A DNA stretch of 64,000 bases from Actinomadura sp. DC4 (GTDB taxonomy: Bacteria > Actinomycetota > Actinomycetes > Streptosporangiales > Streptosporangiaceae): contig NZ_JAUEQY010000037.1 of NCBI RefSeq assembly GCF_030406325.1, positions 1 through 64,000 on the forward strand. The letters run 5' to 3'. This document shows, piece by piece, positions 28,037 to 37,073 of this stretch. The position numbers and the translations under genes are program-made. A model generated the notes under the pieces. That model was not told where the DNA came from and did not search any database. It saw only the letters and a list, made by a program, of their open reading frames with translations. Position 1 is the first letter of the stretch, and every line of letters starts with the position of its first letter.

Positions 28037-29946
28037 CGGGAATCGTCTCGGCGAGCGCTCCCGACGCCGAGCTCGTCCGCCGGATGTGCGACGCGATGGT
28101 CCATCGCGGCCCCGACGGCGCGGGCTTTCACGACGACGAGCACGCCGCGCTCGGCATGCGCCGGCTCGCGATCATCGACGTGGCCGGCGGCGACCAGCCC
28201 GTCTACAACGAGGACCGGACGATAGCGGCCGTCTTCAACGGCGAACTGTATGACTTCGCCAGGCTGCGGGACATGCTGCGGCGACGCGGGCACCGTCTCA
28301 CCACCGAAGGGGACACCGAGTGCCTCGTGCACCTCTATGAGGAGTACGGCGACGACCTCGTCCACCAGCTTCGCGGCATGTTCGCGTTCGCCATCTGGGA
28401 CGTCAAGAGGCGGCGGCTGCTGCTCGGCCGTGACCGTGTGGGAAAGAAGCCCCTGTACTGGCGGACCGACGGCACCTCCCTGACCTTCGGCTCGGAGCTG
28501 AAGTCCCTCGTGCAGGACCCCTCCATGCCCCGCGAGGTCGACCCGGTCGCGCTGCACCACTACCTGACCTACCAGTATGTTCCGGCTCCCTGGTCGATCT
28601 ACCAGGGTGTGCGCAAGCTCGAACCAGGCCACCTGCTCGTCTGGCAGGACGGCGTCCAGGAGACTCGCCGCTACTGGCGCCTGGACTTCACTCCCCGCCG
28701 GGTGAGCAGCGAGGAGGACGAGGCCGAACGGCTCCGCGAGCTTCTCGAGGAGGCCACGCGGATCCGGATGGTCAGCGAACGGCCGCTGGGCGCGTTCCTG
28801 TCCGGCGGGATCGACTCCTCCGCGGTCGTGGCGGCTATGGCGCGCCAGAGCGGCGAGCGGGTGAAGACGTTCAGCATCGGCTTCGACGAGCACCGCTTCG
28901 ATGAGCGCCGCTACGCCCGCCTGCTCGCCGGGATGTACGACACCGACCACTACGAGATGGTGATCACCCCGTCGGCCCTGGACGTGCTGCCCACGCTGGC
29001 CTGGCACTTCGACGAGCCGTTCGCCGACTCCTCGGCGATCCCGAGCTTCTACGTGGCGCGGATGAGCCGCGAGCGCGTCACCGTCGCGCTCAACGGAGAC
29101 GGCGGCGACGAGTGCTTCGGCGGGTACCGCCGCTATCTGGCGATGGCGCGGACGCAGCGCCTCATCGCGCCCAGGCGAATGCGCCCCCTGCTCATCGGGG
29201 CCGGAGGGTTCCTCGCCGCGCGCGGCGAACCGGGATCGACTCTCCACAAGGCGGGCCGCGTGCTGGAGCTGATCGGGCATCCCGGCCCACGCCGGTACGC
29301 ACGGCTCATGTCCTACTTCACCCCTGAACAGAAGCACGCGCTCTACACCGACGCGATGCGCGAACGACTCGCCGGGCTGGACAGTTACGCTCTGATGGAC
29401 GAGGCCTTCGCGGCGTCGCAGGCGGACACCGACGTCGGCCGTTTCATCGACATCGACGTCAACACCTATCTGCCCGGTGACCTACTGGTGAAGATGGACA
29501 TCGCGACGATGGCCAACTCGCTGGAGGCCCGCTCACCGTTCCTGGACCACCACCTCATGGAATGGGCCGCCGGGCTCCCCACCGACCTGAAGATCAGGTC
29601 GGGCACGACCAAGTACCTGCTGAAGAAGGCCGTGGCCGGCTGGCTGCCGCCCGAACTCATCAACCGCCAGAAGATGGGATTCGGGATCCCCCTCGCGACG
29701 TGGCTACGGACGGAGCTCCGCGAACTGTCCTGGGACGTGCTCACCGACAAGACCGCCCGCTCGCGCGGTTTCTTCCGGCCGGAGGCCGTATCCCGGCTGC
29801 TGGTCGAGCACGGCGAGGGCCGCGAACACGGCAGCCGGATCTGGGCGCTCATCCAGTTCGAACTGTGGCACCGGATGTTCCTCGACGGCGCACGCCCGCC
29901 GGCACCGGACCACGATGTGGCCGGTGAGTACCGGCTGTCTCCATGA
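28024..29946 (+). CDS. asnB: Glutamine-dependent asparagine synthase-like amidotransferase
   Basis: The product has 640 aa. The N-terminal glutaminase begins MCGIAGIVS with catalytic Cys2 and HRGPDGAG. The synthetase P-loop is FLSGGIDSSAV. Full length with both domains intact. In polysaccharide loci AsnB-like enzymes often amidate uronic acids or other carboxyls rather than make free asparagine. That role here is inferred from position. It starts inside the last 13 bp of the GT4 gene. Confidence 0.92.
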   Translation: MCGIAGIVSASAPDAELVRRMCDAMVHRGPDGAGFHDDEHAALGMRRLAIIDVAGGDQPVYNEDRTIAAVFNGELYDFARLRDMLRRRGHRLTTEGDTECLVHLYEEYGDDLVHQLRGMFAFAIWDVKRRRLLLGRDRVGKKPLYWRTDGTSLTFGSELKSLVQDPSMPREVDPVALHHYLTYQYVPAPWSIYQGVRKLEPGHLLVWQDGVQETRRYWRLDFTPRRVSSEEDEAERLRELLEEATRIRMVSERPLGAFLSGGIDSSAVVAAMARQSGERVKTFSIGFDEHRFDERRYARLLAGMYDTDHYEMVITPSALDVLPTLAWHFDEPFADSSAIPSFYVARMSRERVTVALNGDGGDECFGGYRRYLAMARTQRLIAPRRMRPLLIGAGGFLAARGEPGSTLHKAGRVLELIGHPGPRRYARLMSYFTPEQKHALYTDAMRERLAGLDSYALMDEAFAASQADTDVGRFIDIDVNTYLPGDLLVKMDIATMANSLEARSPFLDHHLMEWAAGLPTDLKIRSGTTKYLLKKAVAGWLPPELINRQKMGFGIPLATWLRTELRELSWDVLTDKTARSRGFFRPEAVSRLLVEHGEGREHGSRIWALIQFELWHRMFLDGARPPAPDHDVAGEYRLSP

Positions 29947-29962
29947 CGCCTGACGGGGCGAG

Positions 29963-31324
29963 GTGAGCGTCTCCGCGCGGCAGGCGTCACACACGATGCT
30001 GACGTGCGCGGCGAAGTTCGCGCTGGGGGCCCTCTCGACGGTCGTCGTCACCCGGGAGCTCGGGCCGGAGCGACGCGGCGCCTACATCGTGCTGGTGACC
30101 ATCGCGACGGTCGCCCTGATCCTGGCTCACCTGTCGATCGAGTCGGCGCACACGTCGCTGTGGTCCCGGGAGGCCGATCGCCGGGCCGTCGCGGCGAACG
30201 CCCTCCTGCTCGGCCTTGGCATGGGAGGGGCGTGCGCCGCCGGCACCGCCTTGGCCGCGGCGCTGGACCCCTCGGTCCTGCCCGTTCCCGGGTACGGCCT
30301 CCTGCTGGTCGCGCTGCTGTCGATCCCCTGCAACCTGTCCGGCACCCTCCTCAACAACGTGCTGGTCCTGAGCGGCCGCATCGGCGTGGTCAACTGGGGA
30401 GGGCTCCTCGCCGTCGGCGTCTACTGCGGAACACTGGTTCTGCTGACCATGGCCGGGATGCTGACCCTCGGCTGGGTCATCGTCATGTGGACGCTGTCGG
30501 CGGCGGTGCCGGCGGCCGTCGCGATGACCGCGGTGAGGCCCAGGCTCCGCGACCGGGACACGGTTCTGGCGCGCCGGGCACTCGCCATGGGCCTGCGATA
30601 CCACCCCGGCTGTGTCTCGCTCTACCTCCTGCTGCGGGTCGACGTCCTCATCCTCAACGCCCTCGCGTCGAGAACCGCGGTCGGCCTCTACTCCGTGGCC
30701 GTCATGCTGATGGACCTGACCCGTACGGCGGCGGACTCCATCGCGCAGGTGACCCTGCACCAGCAGATGGGCGGTGACCACGACTCCGCGACCGCGCTGA
30801 CGGTACGGACCACGCGGTTGGCCACGCTGCTCGCCGTCGGCTCGGTCGGACTGATGTGCGCGGCGGCGCCCTTCCTGATCCCGATCGTCTACGGTCCGGC
30901 GTTCGCCGGAAGCGTCTCCCCGCTGCTCGCCCTCGCGCCGGGTCTGGTCGCGCTCAGCGCGACGCGAACGCTCGGCAGCTTCCTGCTGCGCCTCCACCGG
31001 CCGCTCGTGGCGTCCGGCCTGGCCTTCGGCGCACTGGTGGCGAACGTGGCGCTGAACCTGCTCCTGATCCCGGTGTGGGGCATCGTCGGCTGCGCGGTCG
31101 TCTCGAGCGCCGGCTACTGCGCGCTGGCCGCTCTGCAGACGGTGTGGTTCGTCCGCGTCACCGGAGTGCCGTACCGGCGGCTCGTGCCCGGACCGGCCGA
31201 GCTGCGCTATCTGGCCGTGGTCTCGGCGCGGCTGGTCGGCGCGGTCGCCACCTCGTCGCGGCGTACGCCGGCGCGGCAGCAGGACGGCGTGCGCACAGGA
31301 CGGACCGGAGGACCGCCGGACTGA
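29963..31324 (+). CDS. Wzx-like lipid-linked oligosaccharide flippase
   Basis: The product has 453 aa and about 12-14 hydrophobic helices. The N-terminal part (ARQASHTMLTCAAKFALGA, VVTRELGPERRGAYIVLVT) matches the MATE-like Wzx/RfbX family, as does RVDVLILNALASRTAVGLYS. It would flip the undecaprenyl-linked unit across the membrane for polymerisation. GTG 29963 follows the AsnB stop by 16 bp, and it is the last gene of the rightward operon. The C-terminal tail is basic and disordered. Confidence 0.88.
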   Translation: MSVSARQASHTMLTCAAKFALGALSTVVVTRELGPERRGAYIVLVTIATVALILAHLSIESAHTSLWSREADRRAVAANALLLGLGMGGACAAGTALAAALDPSVLPVPGYGLLLVALLSIPCNLSGTLLNNVLVLSGRIGVVNWGGLLAVGVYCGTLVLLTMAGMLTLGWVIVMWTLSAAVPAAVAMTAVRPRLRDRDTVLARRALAMGLRYHPGCVSLYLLLRVDVLILNALASRTAVGLYSVAVMLMDLTRTAADSIAQVTLHQQMGGDHDSATALTVRTTRLATLLAVGSVGLMCAAAPFLIPIVYGPAFAGSVSPLLALAPGLVALSATRTLGSFLLRLHRPLVASGLAFGALVANVALNLLLIPVWGIVGCAVVSSAGYCALAALQTVWFVRVTGVPYRRLVPGPAELRYLAVVSARLVGAVATSSRRTPARQQDGVRTGRTGGPPD

Positions 31325-31381
31325 CCGGCCCGGCCCACTGCGACGACCGATCCGCGCCACGTCCGATCCGTCATCGCCGTC

Positions 31382-32311
31382 TCACGATCCGGGCCGTACG
31401 GACCCGCCCTCGTGCCGGTCACGGCGGTCCCACAGCGACAGCAGGGTGCTCACAGGCAGCGTGGACGCCCAGAGGAGACGCGCCGGACCGGGCAGCTCCG
31501 CCCCCTGGCGGTGCAACGGGATCCGCTCGACCATACTGAGCCGGCCGTACTGCACCGCCGCACGAATGAACAACGCCGGCGAATGGCGGAACCACGGCAT
31601 GTCCTCCTTGAGCACGGCCGCGTGGTAATCGCGCAGCGCGGCGCAGATCTCGCCCAACGGCCGCCGCGTCAGGCGGTCGTGCCCAGAGGTGTTGACGAGC
31701 ACCAGCGGATCGTCGACGTAGCGGGTGAGGTACCGGCGCCCGATCTGCCGCCAGACGAGGCCCTCCAACACGAACGAGCGGTCGTCCGGCTCGGGGAACG
31801 GGTGCGCGCGAAGGACGTCGGTGCGCAACAGGCCGGACCGGTCACCGCGGGCCCGGTGGACATAGACGGCGTCGTGCCAGGTGCAGTCGACCGGCCGGTG
31901 GCGGGGAAAGCTGTCGCCGATCCGCCGGCCCGTCTCGTCGACGCACCGGCCCACCACCCCGAAGAAGGCGCTCTGCCGCCCGGCCGGGATCTCCCGCCAG
32001 CGGTCGAGCAGCCGGCCCAGCCCGCCGGGCAACAGCGCGTCGTCGGAGTCGATGAGGAGGGCCATGCTCCCCCGTGCCATGGGGATGCCGCGGTTGAGCG
32101 CGACGTGCTTTCCGCGGTTCGGCTGCCGGAGGAGCCGGACGGGGAACGGTGCGGACTCGGCCATGGCGACCACCAGCTCCGCGGTGTCGTCGGTGGAGCC
32201 GTCATCGACGACCACCCACTCCACGTCCGCGTCCTGCGCCACGATGCTCGCGAAGAGCGCCGGCAAGGTGGCCGCGCGGTTGTAGGTGGCGGTGATCACA
32301 GAGACGAGCAT
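31382..32311 (-). CDS. GT2 family glycosyltransferase
   Basis: The product has 309 aa, GT-A fold. VSVITATYNRAATLPALFAS opens the domain, WVVVDDGSTDDTAEL binds the nucleotide and LLIDSDDALL holds the metal-binding DxD-like site. The C-terminal half is less conserved. It is the last gene of a leftward operon with the methyltransferase and the Wzy-like protein. Confidence 0.91.
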   Translation of the reverse strand: MLVSVITATYNRAATLPALFASIVAQDADVEWVVVDDGSTDDTAELVVAMAESAPFPVRLLRQPNRGKHVALNRGIPMARGSMALLIDSDDALLPGGLGRLLDRWREIPAGRQSAFFGVVGRCVDETGRRIGDSFPRHRPVDCTWHDAVYVHRARGDRSGLLRTDVLRAHPFPEPDDRSFVLEGLVWRQIGRRYLTRYVDDPLVLVNTSGHDRLTRRPLGEICAALRDYHAAVLKEDMPWFRHSPALFIRAAVQYGRLSMVERIPLHRQGAELPGPARLLWASTLPVSTLLSLWDRRDRHEGGSVRPGS

Positions 32312-32339
32312 CGCCGGCCCTCCTCTTCCATGCGCACGA

Positions 32340-33185
32340 TCACGCCGGCCGGTCGGACGCCGGGCGCTGGAAGACGTACTCGTTGCAGCCGAGGCCGCCG
32401 CCGCAGGTCTTCAGGTAGCACAGCTCGAACCCGCGCTCACGCAGGAACGCGAAGACCGCCTCCGGCTTGGCGACCTCGAACGGATAGCCGCCCACCCAGT
32501 CGATGAGGTCGTGCCGGGCCGACATCCCTCGCGCCCGCGGCGCGCGGGCCGGGGACGGCGCGGGACGAACGGCCGGCCCCAGGAGTCTCTTCGCCAGGCG
32601 CCGCCGGGACAGGTAGGCGGCGCTGCCGAGGACGAGGGCACGCCGCGCCACCGGACCGGACCTGTTGTACCGCCGTTTGACGGCCCGCCACACCCGGCTC
32701 TCGAACCCCTGGTCGTTGTAGATCGAGATGTAGAGACGGCCTCCCGGAGCCACGAGATCGGGAAGGAGGTCCATCGCCCGCCACATGTCGCCGGTGTGGT
32801 GCAGCACGCCCCAGGAGTAGACGACGTCGAACCGCCCGAGCGTCGCGACGAAGTCCTCGTCGAGGATGGAACCCCGCTCCACACTCCAGGCACCGTCCGG
32901 GGCGAAACGGTCGCGCATGGCGCTCGCCGCCGCCACGGAGTCCGCGTCGAAGTCGAAGGCCCGGACCCGGGCGCCGAGGCGGCACGCGGCGAGTGAGAAC
33001 AGCCCGCTGCCGCACCCCACGTCGAGGAACGTCCGTTCCGAAAGGTCGCTCACATCCAAGGCACGGGTGAGCGACTCGGTCGCCACGGCGATCCTCGGCT
33101 CGTCGACGGTCTCGGTGAAGTCACACCAGTTCCGGCCGAACGCGAAGCGTTCGCCCGCCCTGATCTCGGTCTGGCTGTCGATCAT
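32340..33185 (-). CDS. Class I SAM-dependent methyltransferase
   Basis: The product has 281 aa. Motif I is FLDVGCGSGLFSLAACRLGA, the acidic loop is VRAFDFDADSV and post-motif is VVYSWGVLHHTGDMWRAMD. The C-terminal ~90 residues (YNRSGPVARRA, then KTCGGGLGCNEYVF) are a typical extension of surface-glycan methyltransferases. The first 65 bp overlap the end of the Wzy-like gene, an unusually long same-strand overlap. Confidence 0.89.
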   Translation of the reverse strand: MIDSQTEIRAGERFAFGRNWCDFTETVDEPRIAVATESLTRALDVSDLSERTFLDVGCGSGLFSLAACRLGARVRAFDFDADSVAAASAMRDRFAPDGAWSVERGSILDEDFVATLGRFDVVYSWGVLHHTGDMWRAMDLLPDLVAPGGRLYISIYNDQGFESRVWRAVKRRYNRSGPVARRALVLGSAAYLSRRRLAKRLLGPAVRPAPSPARAPRARGMSARHDLIDWVGGYPFEVAKPEAVFAFLRERGFELCYLKTCGGGLGCNEYVFQRPASDRPA

Positions 33186-34512
33186 GTTTCCTGCTCTCCT
33201 CGCGACGGTCCGATGCGGTCGGATGGTGGCCGGGGGGAGAGGCCAGCAGGCAGCCCAGCGACAGCCAGAACGGCATGCTGACCACGAGATTCGCCAGTTG
33301 GTTGGCGAAGAACAGGCCGACGGCGTAGCCGACGACTACCGCCCGCAGTACGGCGAGGTCACCAGGCGGACGGCCTCGCACACCCAGCCACAACAGGGCC
33401 AGAAAGACGACGAGGGTCAAGACCCCGGACTCCGCCGCGAGCCGGAGGTAGTCGTCGTGCGTGGCGATGTAGAGGCCGAGGACAGGTGACTTCGCGGCGT
33501 GGGCCGGGAACATGCCGTACCCGATGCCACGGAGCGGATGCGCGATGGCGACGTCCGCCGCGAACCGTGCGGCATGCTCGCGTGCGGAGGTGTTGGAGCT
33601 CAGCTGCGCGGAGGGACGCGGGCCGGACACGAAATGCTCGGCCGTGCCGAAGATCCCGGGGAGAACGGCGCCGGCCGCCGCCATGACGGCGAGGACCACT
33701 GCCTTGCTCGCAAGAGAACGGCCTTGCAGGAGGACGACGGCGATCCCCGCGACGGATGCGAGGAAGGCACCCCGTGACTGCGTGGCGACGATCCCCGCGC
33801 CGCAGACCGCGGCGGGCACGAGCCAGCCCGCGCGATGGGTCCGGCGGGTCAGGCCTACGGCCGCGACGAGCGGCAGCACGAGCATCGCCCCGAGGTAGTT
33901 GGGGTTGAGGCCGAGGCCGTCGAGCCGGCCGTCGGCGTGGTCACCGACCGCCAGGACGTACGCGCCCGTGAGGCTGCCGGCGACCGCCGTGACGCGCGCG
34001 ATGCCACCGGGTGAGGGAGGAAACGCGGTGACCGCGGAGAGCAGAACGAGACCGGCGAGCATCCCGGTGATGTCGTAGATCGAGCTCGAGGCCGACCGCT
34101 CGGCCGGGAAGAAGAAGCTGACGAGCAACAGGGCGGCCAGGACGGCGATCCATCGGTGCGGACCGCCGTACGCTCGCGGAGCGGTCACGCCCACCGGCGT
34201 CACCGTCGATCGCCCCGACAGGGCCACCGCCGCCGCCACCGCCACGGCGGCGACGCCGCCCAGCGCTGGGACGGGGCCTCCGGTCTGCACCGCGCCGAGC
34301 AGGCCGACCGGGACCAGGAACAGCGACCCGTTGCCGGGGCCGGAGACGGCCAGGAGGCCCAGGACCATGGCACCGACGGCCAGTGCGCTCAGCTGGGGCC
34401 TGCTCAGCATCACGAAGGTGACGAGCAGTGCGGCCGGCGGCGTGAGCAGCGGTGTCCGCGCCGCGGCGTATGCGGCGTACGCGGTGACCTGACGCCGGAC
34501 CGCGGCCGTCAC
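33121..34512 (-). CDS. O-antigen ligase/polymerase (Wzy/WaaL-like)
   Basis: The product has 463 aa with about 11-12 membrane helices and a large extracytoplasmic loop. The loop contains RHAARFAADVAIAHPLRGIG-like sequence (HAARFAADVAIAHPLRGIGY) and ends THDDYLRLAAESGVLTLVVF, the H-x(5-7)-L-x2-E-G pattern of Wzy_C proteins. GLNPNYLGAMLVLPLV and TQSRGAFLAS are further landmarks. It would polymerise or ligate the units delivered by the flippase. The C-terminal ~35 residues are charged and overlap the next gene. Confidence 0.88.
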   Translation of the reverse strand: MTAAVRRQVTAYAAYAAARTPLLTPPAALLVTFVMLSRPQLSALAVGAMVLGLLAVSGPGNGSLFLVPVGLLGAVQTGGPVPALGGVAAVAVAAAVALSGRSTVTPVGVTAPRAYGGPHRWIAVLAALLLVSFFFPAERSASSSIYDITGMLAGLVLLSAVTAFPPSPGGIARVTAVAGSLTGAYVLAVGDHADGRLDGLGLNPNYLGAMLVLPLVAAVGLTRRTHRAGWLVPAAVCGAGIVATQSRGAFLASVAGIAVVLLQGRSLASKAVVLAVMAAAGAVLPGIFGTAEHFVSGPRPSAQLSSNTSAREHAARFAADVAIAHPLRGIGYGMFPAHAAKSPVLGLYIATHDDYLRLAAESGVLTLVVFLALLWLGVRGRPPGDLAVLRAVVVGYAVGLFFANQLANLVVSMPFWLSLGCLLASPPGHHPTASDRREESRKHDRQPDRDQGGRTLRVRPELV

Positions 34513-34555
34513 GCCGTCACCTTCCGTCGCCTACCTCCGCAGAACGCCTCATCTT

Positions 34556-34638
34556 TGATCATCCGCCCGGAGATTCCTTCGCTCATAGCTTGCGGATGAC
34601 CAACCTTTTGATCACCACGCCCAAATCTCATGTGATCA
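34556..34638. promoter_or_regulatory. Three TGATCA palindromes in a divergent promoter
   Basis: TGATCA occurs at 34556-34561, 34609-34614 and 34633-34638 within 83 bp between the divergent Wzy-like and epimerase genes. In DNA this GC-rich such clustering is unlikely by chance. Probable multi-site operator. Confidence 0.45.
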
Positions 34639-34696
34639 TACAAGCACTGAGAGTGACCACCCTGAAGCGGTCGTATTAGTTTCTGAAAGGCGTGTC

Positions 34697-35707
34697 ATGG
34701 GCGGTAGTACCCAGGTGAGGTATCTGGTGACGGGCGGGGCCGGCTTCATCGGCTCCTATCTCGTCCATGCCCTGCTGGACCGCGGCGACGCGGTCGTGGC
34801 ACTGGACAACCTCACGACCGGACGGCTGACCAACCTGGACGAGGCCGGCCGGTCACCGGATTTCCGGTTCGTCCAGGGCTCCGTGCTCGACGAGCTGATG
34901 GTCGACGAGCTGGTACACCAGTGCGACGTAGTGATCCACATGGCGGCCGCGGTCGGGGTCCGGCTGGTGATGGAACAGCCCCTGAAATCGCTGACCACGA
35001 ACATCCGCGGCTCGCAGGTCGTGATCGACGCGGCGCATCGATACCGCCGGAAGATCCTCATGACCAGCACCTCGGAGATCTACGGCAAGAACTCCCTGGG
35101 CCCGCTGCACGAGACGGCCGACCGGATCCTGGGCAGTCCCACAGTCGTGCGCTGGGCCTACAGCACCGCCAAGGCCGTCGACGAGATCTTGGCGAACTGC
35201 TTCCACCGCGAACGCGACCTGCCCACGATCGTGGTACGTCTGTTCAACACCGTCGGCGCGCGGCAGAGCCCGGCGTACGGCATGGTCATCCCGCGGTTGG
35301 TCCAGCAGGCACTGCGCGACGAGCCGCTGACGGTCTTCGGGGACGGCCAGCAGAGCCGCTGTTTCGCGCATGTGCTCGACGTCGTCGACGCGTTGCTACG
35401 GCTGCTGGACGAGGACGGCGCCATCGGGGGGACGTTCAACGTCGGCTCGTCGGAGGAGATCAGCATCGGCCGGCTCGCCGAGATGGTCATCGCACGCACC
35501 GCGAGCAAGTCCAAGATCAAGCTGGTTCCCTACGACGAGGCGTACGGGCCGGGCTTTGAGGACATGCAACGCCGCGTCCCCGAGACCACGAAGCTGCGCG
35601 AGCTGACCGGCTGGGCGCCGAAGTACTCCCTCCCTGACATCCTCACCGACGCCATCGCCGAGGCCCGGCTGGAGGAAACGCCCCATCCCAACCTGGTCTC
35701 TCCATGA
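34697..35707 (+). CDS. NAD-dependent sugar-nucleotide epimerase/dehydratase
   Basis: The product has 336 aa, extended SDR. The Rossmann motif is LVTGGAGFIGSYLV, with catalytic Tyr/Lys in YSTAKAVDE and Ser/Thr in TSTSEIYGK. The substrate side has RLFNTVGARQSPAYGMVIPR and FGDGQQSRCFAHVLDVVDAL. It is closest in feel to UDP-glucuronate decarboxylase or UDP-glucose 4-epimerase-like enzymes; the exact substrate is not decidable. GAAAGG seven bases before ATG. It supplies precursors to the glycan locus. Confidence 0.9.
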   Translation: MGGSTQVRYLVTGGAGFIGSYLVHALLDRGDAVVALDNLTTGRLTNLDEAGRSPDFRFVQGSVLDELMVDELVHQCDVVIHMAAAVGVRLVMEQPLKSLTTNIRGSQVVIDAAHRYRRKILMTSTSEIYGKNSLGPLHETADRILGSPTVVRWAYSTAKAVDEILANCFHRERDLPTIVVRLFNTVGARQSPAYGMVIPRLVQQALRDEPLTVFGDGQQSRCFAHVLDVVDALLRLLDEDGAIGGTFNVGSSEEISIGRLAEMVIARTASKSKIKLVPYDEAYGPGFEDMQRRVPETTKLRELTGWAPKYSLPDILTDAIAEARLEETPHPNLVSP

Positions 35708-35752
35708 GAGCAGGGCTTGTCGTGCCTCCACCGGCGGGTACGGACGCGGCCG

Positions 35753-36376
35753 TCACAGGACGCTTCGCGTCTTACGCCGTCGGCGGAGGAGCAGAACCGC
35801 GCCGGCCACGAGCGAGACGACGGCGCCTGCGATCGTGCTCCAGAGAACCCAGCCGGATACGGGGCCGGAGCTCTCGGAGCCATCAGTCGCGGCGTCCCGC
35901 AGTACGTCCAGGTGGCTGGCACAGACGATCGGCCGCTTGTCCGTCTTGGCCGAGGCGCAGACGACGGCCGCCAACCGCTGCGTCCGCTGTGCGAGCCGTC
36001 CCACCTCCACGGTCACACTGAACCGGTCCGTGCGTCCGGTCGCCAGCGCCCTGTTCCAGGTGATCCGGTCGCCGGAGAGCTCGCCTTTCGGAGCCGAAGT
36101 GATCAGTTTGAGGCCGGGCACGAGGGTCTGCGTCAGCAGCAGGTCGGGCGTCTTCGTGGTCCCGGTGTTGGTGACCTTCGTGACATAGGTCAGCCGGTCC
36201 CCCGTACGCACGCTGGTGTGCCCGTTGTCGATGCCGATGCGCAGCGCCGGTGGCCCCTTGGGTTTCGCGCCGGCCGCCGTCGCGGGCCCGTACGGCGCCG
36301 CCGCGAACGCGACGGCCAGCACCGCACGGTGGAACCGACGGTGCCGGCCGGTCACGTGAATTCGCCGAAAATCCAT
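35753..36376 (-). CDS. Membrane-anchored single-DUF11 protein
   Basis: The product has 207 aa. A signal segment (AVLAVAFAAAPYGPATA) is followed by one DUF11 domain (IGIDNGHTSVRTGDRLTYVT, then KVTNTGTTKTPDLLLTQTLV). A C-terminal helix WSTIAGAVVSLVAGAVLLL and basic tail RRRRKTRSVL follow. It exposes a DUF11 module outside while tethered to the membrane. It is the last gene of the leftward surface-adhesin cluster and could pair with the DUF11 repeats of the giant protein. No sortase motif. Confidence 0.83.
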   Translation of the reverse strand: MDFRRIHVTGRHRRFHRAVLAVAFAAAPYGPATAAGAKPKGPPALRIGIDNGHTSVRTGDRLTYVTKVTNTGTTKTPDLLLTQTLVPGLKLITSAPKGELSGDRITWNRALATGRTDRFSVTVEVGRLAQRTQRLAAVVCASAKTDKRPIVCASHLDVLRDAATDGSESSGPVSGWVLWSTIAGAVVSLVAGAVLLLRRRRKTRSVL

Positions 36377-36415
36377 AAATCCATACCCTTGGCAGAGGAA
36401 CAGAGTCTGTGCACA

Positions 36416-36451
36416 GAGTAGAGTCGGCGGAATTTTCTGCCGACTCTACTC
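36416..36451. terminator. 13-bp perfect hairpin in the adhesin cluster
   Basis: Arms GAGTAGAGTCGGC (36416-36428) and GCCGACTCTACTC (36439-36451) enclose a 10-base AT-rich loop that could pair further. It lies between the 180-aa secreted protein and the DUF11 protein, so it is a likely terminator, attenuator or processing site setting their ratio. No T run follows on either strand. Confidence 0.65.
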
Positions 36452-36485
36452 ACGGCATGCGGCGTCCTCTTTAATAAAATTGACG

Positions 36486-37028
36486 CTACAGAGTCGTCGC
36501 GACGTAGTTGAGTGTGCCGGTATAGGTGTCCGGACGCACGAATGGGATGGTGATGCGGTAATCATTCGTGATGGTGTCTCCATCGGGCGCGGACGCCGAA
36601 GCCTTGGTGGCGACGACGAGCGGAGTGGGATAGGTCAGGTGGGCGTACGCGCCACCCTGGGCAGGACCGTTGACCTCGAGGTCGTTGGCCGGGATGACGT
36701 CGGGGTTCCCCGGAATGGCCCCGATCAGGTTGGCCGCGGCCGGGACGACGGAGACGTTGTAGCCCGCGAAATTGTTGGTCGTGACGGTCATCGTCACCGG
36801 AGTGGCGCCGGTGGTAGGCGTGCTGCCCGGCACACCCGTGAGGGTGAACGCGGGAGTGAGGTCCGTCAGCGTGATGGCTCCGGTGACTTCGACATGGACG
36901 GTGGTGCTCCCCGAGTCGGTGTCGGCAAGAGCCGGCACGGTGTGGTAACCGACCGTCGAAATGGCGGTGGCGACGCCGACGAACGCCAGACCGGCGCTCG
37001 CCACGCGCGACTTGCGGGTAGATGCCAT
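36486..37028 (-). CDS. Small secreted protein homologous to the giant adhesin C-terminus
   Basis: The product has 180 aa with a signal peptide (SRVASAGLAFVGVATAISTV then GYHTVPALA). The mature ~145 residues are one beta-rich domain: AITLTDLTPAFTLTG, VTMTVTTNNFAGYNVSV, NDYRITIPFVRPDTYTG and a final LNYVATTL. The same landmarks in the same order end the 3,037-aa protein just upstream. The domain resembles WxL-type surface domains in size, position at the C-terminus and company of a DUF916-like protein, but has no Trp. AAGGGG ten bases upstream supports the start. It may be abundant or polymerising; that is speculation. Confidence 0.82.
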   Translation of the reverse strand: MASTRKSRVASAGLAFVGVATAISTVGYHTVPALADTDSGSTTVHVEVTGAITLTDLTPAFTLTGVPGSTPTTGATPVTMTVTTNNFAGYNVSVVPAAANLIGAIPGNPDVIPANDLEVNGPAQGGAYAHLTYPTPLVVATKASASAPDGDTITNDYRITIPFVRPDTYTGTLNYVATTL

Positions 37029-37073
37029 ATTTCTTATCCCCTTAGAAGAGTGTCCTTCTTCTTCAATCAACCG

